Assembly: GCA_021806865.1 (NCBI GenBank)
Contig: JAKAPU010000106.1
Location: 1-9,351, forward strand
Direction: 5' to 3'
Length of the DNA: 9,351 nucleotides
Source of the DNA: an archaeon
Lineage (GTDB): Archaea > Thermoproteota > Nitrososphaeria > Nitrososphaerales > CADDZS01
Part shown: in pieces, positions 6,275-9,351 of the stretch
How positions within the stretch are numbered: the first letter of the stretch is position 1
Layout of the letters: every line of letters starts with the position of its first letter
Position numbers and translations under genes: made by a program
The notes under the pieces: generated by a model
What the model saw: the letters and a program-made list of their open reading frames with translations, nothing else
Databases searched by the model: none
What the model was told of the DNA's origin: nothing

Positions 6275-6284
6275 CCTTATAATT
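6275..6284 (-). promoter_or_regulatory. TATA box of the winged-helix gene
   Basis: On the minus strand this reads AATTATAAGG, centred about 28 bases upstream of the ATG at 6251. That spacing puts transcription start at or beside the start codon, a leaderless arrangement. It also decides the start in favour of 6251 over 6317. Confidence 0.55.
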
Positions 6285-6326
6285 CAATGGTATATGTACG
6301 CACACAAATGAGCACAAACGAACACT

Positions 6327-6362
6327 AGTACTGCTTCTTCAGTGAGCCACCAGTACTTTTTT
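6327..6362 (+). terminator. hairpin followed by T6, intrinsic-terminator-like
   Basis: AGTACTG (6327-6333) and CAGTACT (6351-6357) form a 7-base stem around a 17-base loop, followed at once by TTTTTT (6357-6362). The layout matches an intrinsic terminator reading rightward. No plus-strand gene ends just before it, so it could block antisense or read-through transcription into the TFB promoter. The stem is AT-rich and weak. Confidence 0.35.
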
Positions 6363-6528
6363 CCTCTTCGGTGCCTAGCAGGACCTACCAAGTGACTTTG
6401 CTTAAATGGAGAAAAGAGCCAATACGCGTACGTCATTTCCATGCGGTCAACATATTCGCACAATAACGCCTAAACATTGTTCCTGTTGAATTACTGATTA
6501 AATCGTTAGCATAGACTCCTTCGCAATT

Positions 6529-6537
6529 GTTTAAAGC
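6529..6537 (+). promoter_or_regulatory. TATA box of the TFB paralogue
   Basis: GTTTAAAGC is centred about 26 bases upstream of the ATG at 6559, the spacing expected for a leaderless archaeal mRNA. No Shine-Dalgarno sequence lies before the ATG, which agrees with this. Confidence 0.5.
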
Positions 6538-6558
6538 AAATTTTACGTGCAATAACTG

Positions 6559-7575
6559 ATGCTCAAAGTTACCGCAGACTTTCTTCTCCACTGCAAGATG
6601 TGCCGTGGAAATTTGACTTATGATCCAAACACGGGAGAACGGGTTTGCACTTCATGTGGAGTCGTAAGTGAAGTTTCTGTAAACTCCCCCAGATTCGACA
6701 TTTCGAATTCATTTGAAGGCGCGAACAGAAACAATCCATCGTCTGCAATGTCATATGATATTGACTTGCCCACAGTCATCGATCATAAAGATGTGGATGC
6801 GCACGGAAGAGGATTGGCTCAGAGTTATGAACTTCATCGGCTGCGCCAGTTGAATGACTTTACAATCTCGAGGGATTCCAAGAGAAGGAGCCTCTCCAAA
6901 GCAATAGATGTGATTAAACGAGCAACCGAGTTGCTAAACCTCAATGATGCTGTCGCTGATGCGGCATATGAAATTTACCGAAAGTGCAATGGAAGTGGTG
7001 AAACACGCAGAAAGGCGATTACAGGTGTGGCACTTGCGTCAGTATATGTGGCATGCAAACAGCTTGGGATTGCGCGCTCGACCCGTGAAATTGAACAATC
7101 CATGAAGGAAATCAGCGAAAAGAGTGTACACAGATATTACAACTTGCTACTCAATCAAGAGAACATGCGATACACAATGCAGGATTCCGCGACATTTGTG
7201 CCCCGTATTGCGGCAAAGGCAGGACTCAGCGCAAGGGTGGAGAGAAAAGCGATTGACATTCTCTTGCGTGTGAGGGATGACCCTGCACTTGTTAGTAAGA
7301 AACCAATTTCGCTTGCTGCCTCGGCCGTCTACATTGCCGCCGAGCTTTGCGGAGAACAGGTAACTCAGCTGAGAATAGCGAGCGCCTCGGAAGTCACTCC
7401 AGTTACAATTAGGAAGAGGAGCCTTCAGATGACTCGAATACTGGAGTCAACCCAAGTCCAGGAGCTAGAGTTAGACCCCGAGAAATCAAGCCATGAAGTT
7501 GCGGTCCTCGAAAAACCTCTTGTGGGAGCGTCGGATCGGTCGTGTAGTACGACAATGAAATCTGGAGATGTTTGA
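6559..7575 (+). CDS. tfb: transcription initiation factor TFB (TFIIB homologue), divergent paralogue
   Basis: This 338-residue protein has the full TFIIB layout: it recruits RNA polymerase to TBP-bound promoters and helps open DNA and choose the start site. The N-terminal zinc ribbon has Cys12, Cys15, Cys30 and Cys33. Two cyclin-like repeats follow, at about 107-200 (with TGVALASVYVACKQLGIART-like helices) and 212-298 (SLAASAVYIAAELCGEQVTQ). The segment between them and the ribbon is divergent: the B-reader is expected to carry an EWRAF-type motif and an RxGxP element, but here reads RFDISNSFEGANRNNPSSAM before a recognisable DLPTVI...DAHGRGL linker. A C-terminal tail of about 40 residues is acidic then Ser-rich. 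Archaea with several TFBs use paralogues for specialised promoter sets, and this one sits among regulators, so a specialised role is likely but inferred. The start is ATG at 6559, with the TATA box 26 bases before it. Confidence 0.93.
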   Translation: MLKVTADFLLHCKMCRGNLTYDPNTGERVCTSCGVVSEVSVNSPRFDISNSFEGANRNNPSSAMSYDIDLPTVIDHKDVDAHGRGLAQSYELHRLRQLNDFTISRDSKRRSLSKAIDVIKRATELLNLNDAVADAAYEIYRKCNGSGETRRKAITGVALASVYVACKQLGIARSTREIEQSMKEISEKSVHRYYNLLLNQENMRYTMQDSATFVPRIAAKAGLSARVERKAIDILLRVRDDPALVSKKPISLAASAVYIAAELCGEQVTQLRIASASEVTPVTIRKRSLQMTRILESTQVQELELDPEKSSHEVAVLEKPLVGASDRSCSTTMKSGDV

Positions 7576-7618
7576 TCCTTGGCGATCGCACATTTGACCA
7601 CGCCTTTCTTCATTGGAA

Positions 7619-7624
7619 TTTTTT
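7619..7624 (+). terminator. T-run downstream of TFB
   Basis: Six consecutive T residues lie about 44 bases after the TFB stop and 38 bases before the WbqC start. Archaeal RNA polymerase often terminates at such runs without a hairpin. It would separate TFB from the WbqC transcript. Confidence 0.35.
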
Positions 7625-7661
7625 CAGTTAGTAACACGATGATTCACCGCAAGTGAGAGCT

Positions 7662-8396
7662 ATGAAAGCCGTCATTCATCAGCCAATGTACTTCCCGTAC
7701 CCTGGCTTTTTCCAGAAGCTGAGCATGTCAGATGTTTTTGTCATTATGGACGATGTCCAGTATGACAAGAGGTTCACAAACAGGAATTTTATCCTCGACC
7801 CCAATGGTCCGACGAGGTTGACTGTTCCCATAAACAAGCGACAGAAATTCTCTCCCAACATGGTTGTTGAGATAAACAACACTATGCCATGGGCCCAATA
7901 TCACTGGACAAAGATTCATATGTGTTATGCGAACGCGAAATTCTTCAAGCTCTACTCAGACTACTTTGAAAGCCTATACAAGAAGAAGTGGGACTTGCTA
8001 TTCGATCTTGATTTTGAAACAGTGAAGAAAGTGATGGAGTGGCTCAATATCAAGATACCTATAATCCGGGAATCAGAGCTCAAGATTGGAGGCGAAGGAA
8101 CTCAAAGGCTGATCAATGTCTGCAAAGCGATTGGAGCAGACACTTACATTTCTGGAAGAGGAGGCAAAAACTACATGGATGAAAGACTCTTTGAATCGAA
8201 TAACATCAAACTGGAGTATCAGAACTATACTGCAATTCCTTACAGACAGCGTTTCACTAAAACCTTCATCCCTGACCTTTCAATCATAGATCTTATCGCG
8301 AATTTAGGTCCACAATCGATGGATGTCATCAGTGCCTCACAGCAAGCAACTCCTCTCATTCAGACCACCCCCGCGCCAATTCAGGGTGTACAGTGA
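7662..8396 (+). CDS. WbqC-family protein
   Basis: This 244-residue protein is a clear WbqC-like member, a family first seen in bacterial O-antigen and other glycan clusters and also found in archaea. Its biochemical activity is, to my knowledge, not settled. The family N-terminus is textbook: KAVIHQPMYFPYPGFFQKL, then DVFVIMDDVQYDKRFTNRNFI (27-47) and a conserved PTRLTVPINK (51-60). Further on, KAIGADTYISGRGGKNYMDE is the other hallmark segment. After about residue 220 the tail (SQQATPLIQTTPAPIQGVQ) is low in complexity and probably disordered. I use ATG at 7662, because HQP then falls at residues 6-8 as in relatives; a GTG at 7653 would add three residues, and GTGAGAG there may instead act as a weak ribosome binding site. 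It follows TFB by 86 bases and precedes the PIG-L deacetylase on the same strand. Confidence 0.9.
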   Translation: MKAVIHQPMYFPYPGFFQKLSMSDVFVIMDDVQYDKRFTNRNFILDPNGPTRLTVPINKRQKFSPNMVVEINNTMPWAQYHWTKIHMCYANAKFFKLYSDYFESLYKKKWDLLFDLDFETVKKVMEWLNIKIPIIRESELKIGGEGTQRLINVCKAIGADTYISGRGGKNYMDERLFESNNIKLEYQNYTAIPYRQRFTKTFIPDLSIIDLIANLGPQSMDVISASQQATPLIQTTPAPIQGVQ

Positions 8397-8526
8397 AGCT
8401 CTGAAATTCAAACAAGGAACAAAGATACAATTTTCGAAAGAAGTTGTGAACTAGTGCGCGTGCTGTAGTCTTTGGAATGATAATCACATTACACGGAAAT
8501 GATATAGAACAATCGCGGCTTATGTA

Positions 8527-8535
8527 GATAAAAAG
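8527..8535 (+). promoter_or_regulatory. possible TATA box of the PIG-L gene
   Basis: GATAAAAAG lies centred about 31 bases upstream of the ATG at 8562, predicting a leader of only a few bases. This suggests the deacetylase has its own promoter in the 165-base gap after WbqC. Confidence 0.45.
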
Positions 8536-8561
8536 TCGCCCGATTCAGTGTCTAGTTTGAC

Positions 8562-9263
8562 ATGAAGATTCTGGCGATAGGCGCGCATCCCGACGATATT
8601 GAATTGGGGTGTGGGGGCACTCTTCTCAAAGCGGTCAAAGAAGGACACAGCGTGTACATGCTCACAATGACAAGAGGGTCAGCTTCCGGCAACCCTGCAC
8701 AGAGAACGAATGAATTGATGCAGTCTGCGAAATTCATCGGAGCCAAAGATCTGCGAATCGACGATCTGGAGGATACACGATTGAGTTCAGACGCCGACGC
8801 CTTGATTCGCCACATTGAGGAGTACGCGGACGAAGTCGATCCTGATCTTATATTCACGCATTCGAGCGGAGATGCACACCATGATCACAGGTCAGTCGCG
8901 GCGGCGACGCTGGAAGCTGCGAGGTTCTATTCAAACATACTTTCGTACGAGATTCCGTTGACGAAAGATTTCGACCCCGTCGTGTACTATGACATCTCGG
9001 ATGTAATAGAAAAGAAAGTTGAGCTGATAAGGCTCTTTTGGTCACAGTCTAGCAAGTTGTACCTGCAGGCGAATGCAATACGGTCGCTTTCGGAATACAG
9101 AGCTCTGCAGAGCAGGCTGAACGCAACGATAAGCCACGTCGAAGCTTTCGAGGCTCTCAGGCTCTGCCTCGACACGGATTTCAGATTGATGAAAGCCCCA
9201 TTTGTGAAACCAGAAGTCAGATCCGTACAAGATTATCCGCAGGAAATCAGACAGAGAGCCTAG
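8562..9263 (+). CDS. PIG-L/LmbE-family zinc-dependent N-deacetylase
   Basis: This 233-residue protein belongs to the PIG-L/LmbE family, metal-dependent hydrolases that remove N-acetyl groups from GlcNAc-type sugars in GPI anchors, mycothiol, bacillithiol and surface glycans. The first zinc motif AHPDDIELGCGG (8-19) carries His9 and Asp12 as metal ligands and Asp11 as likely base; the second, HSSGDAHHDHRSV (100-112), carries the HxDH element with His109 as the third ligand. TRGSASGNPAQRTNELMQSA (37-56) is the usual substrate-loop region with the R-x-x-E motif. Length matches the family and nothing is missing. The ATG at 8562 places the MKILAIGAHPDD start exactly as in relatives. Paired with the beta-helix acyltransferase-like protein, it could edit an amino sugar by deacetylation and re-acylation; that pairing is inference. 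The frame ends 8 bases before a possible downstream start. Confidence 0.92.
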   Translation: MKILAIGAHPDDIELGCGGTLLKAVKEGHSVYMLTMTRGSASGNPAQRTNELMQSAKFIGAKDLRIDDLEDTRLSSDADALIRHIEEYADEVDPDLIFTHSSGDAHHDHRSVAAATLEAARFYSNILSYEIPLTKDFDPVVYYDISDVIEKKVELIRLFWSQSSKLYLQANAIRSLSEYRALQSRLNATISHVEAFEALRLCLDTDFRLMKAPFVKPEVRSVQDYPQEIRQRA

Positions 9264-9271
9264 TTAGTCAT

Positions 9272-9351
9272 ATGATGACCGACGAGATGAGATCAGAGAG
9301 AGCCAATCTCTCGCTCAAAGGATGGAGAGCCTGGAAGAATAGAGGCCCACT
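9272..9351 (+). CDS. possible start of next gene, cut by window edge
   Basis: From ATG at 9272 the frame stays open to the window end, giving 26 complete codons (MMTDEMRSERANLSLKGWRA and on). A start at 9275 or 9287 is equally possible. It begins 8 bases after the PIG-L stop on the same strand, the spacing of an operon partner. The residues are basic and aromatic but too few to assign a family, and a frame this short could be open by chance. Confidence 0.35.
   Translation, partial: MMTDEMRSERANLSLKGWRAWKNRGP

Larger units (their letters stand above)
6252..6558. promoter_or_regulatory. divergent promoter region between winged-helix and TFB genes
   Basis: This stretch of about 300 bases separates two divergent transcription-factor genes. 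It holds TATA-like boxes at both ends, each about 26-27 bases from the start it serves, and a hairpin with a T-run at 6327-6362. Apart from those I see no open frame or repeat of note. Shared control of the two genes from here is possible but only inferred. Confidence 0.5.

Noticed and set aside
6252..6317. Upstream ATG extension of the winged-helix protein by 22 residues
   Set aside because: The added residues carry no domain features, and the TATA box lies inside this extension at the right distance for the ATG at 6251.
7582..7589. Palindrome GCGATCGC, like the HIP1 element of cyanobacteria
   Set aside because: Only one copy was noticed in the window, and nothing else suggests a cyanobacterial origin.
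1..9351. CRISPR array, insertion sequence or rRNA
   Set aside because: I saw no regularly spaced repeats, no transposase or terminal inverted repeats, and no rRNA-like conserved stretches on either strand.

Overview
The window looks archaeal, most likely from the Nitrososphaeria (Thaumarchaeota). It encodes a TFIIB-type initiation factor, a KaiC/GvpD-like ATPase, and a one-domain winged-helix protein. Several starts have TATA-like boxes about 26 bases upstream, as expected for leaderless mRNAs. The lineage is inferred from gene content and protein style, since no rRNA or complete tRNA is present. By eye the GC content is moderate and even, with no obvious compositional break.

Layout, left to right. 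A plus-strand ATP-grasp ligase (5' end outside the window) converges on a minus-strand block at 1004-4870. In transcription order that block holds a GlmU-like left-handed beta-helix protein, a 435-base non-coding gap, a ribbon-helix-helix regulator with a novel-looking C-terminal domain, a small Cys/His zinc-binding protein, and a two-domain KaiC/GvpD-like ATPase. Divergent from the block is a ParA/MinD-type ATPase (about 5070-5843) whose reading frame has no ATG, GTG or TTG ahead of its Walker A motif. It converges on a winged-helix gene (5958-6251, minus) with a GC-rich hairpin between the two. A divergent promoter region then leads to a TFB paralogue (6559-7575, plus). Two plus-strand glycan genes follow: a WbqC-family protein (7662-8396) and a PIG-L/LmbE deacetylase (8562-9263). 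A possible gene start runs off the right edge.

Two themes are interleaved. Four genes fit surface glycan or sugar-nucleotide metabolism: ATP-grasp ligase, beta-helix acyltransferase-like protein, WbqC and PIG-L. Five fit regulation or nucleotide-driven switching: RHH protein, winged helix, TFB paralogue, KaiC/GvpD-like ATPase and ParA-like ATPase; the small zinc protein may belong with them. A plausible reading is an accessory surface-polysaccharide region with its own regulators. The joint role is inference: most genes have separate promoters and face different ways, so this is not one operon. I see no CRISPR array, complete insertion sequence, rRNA or intact tRNA.
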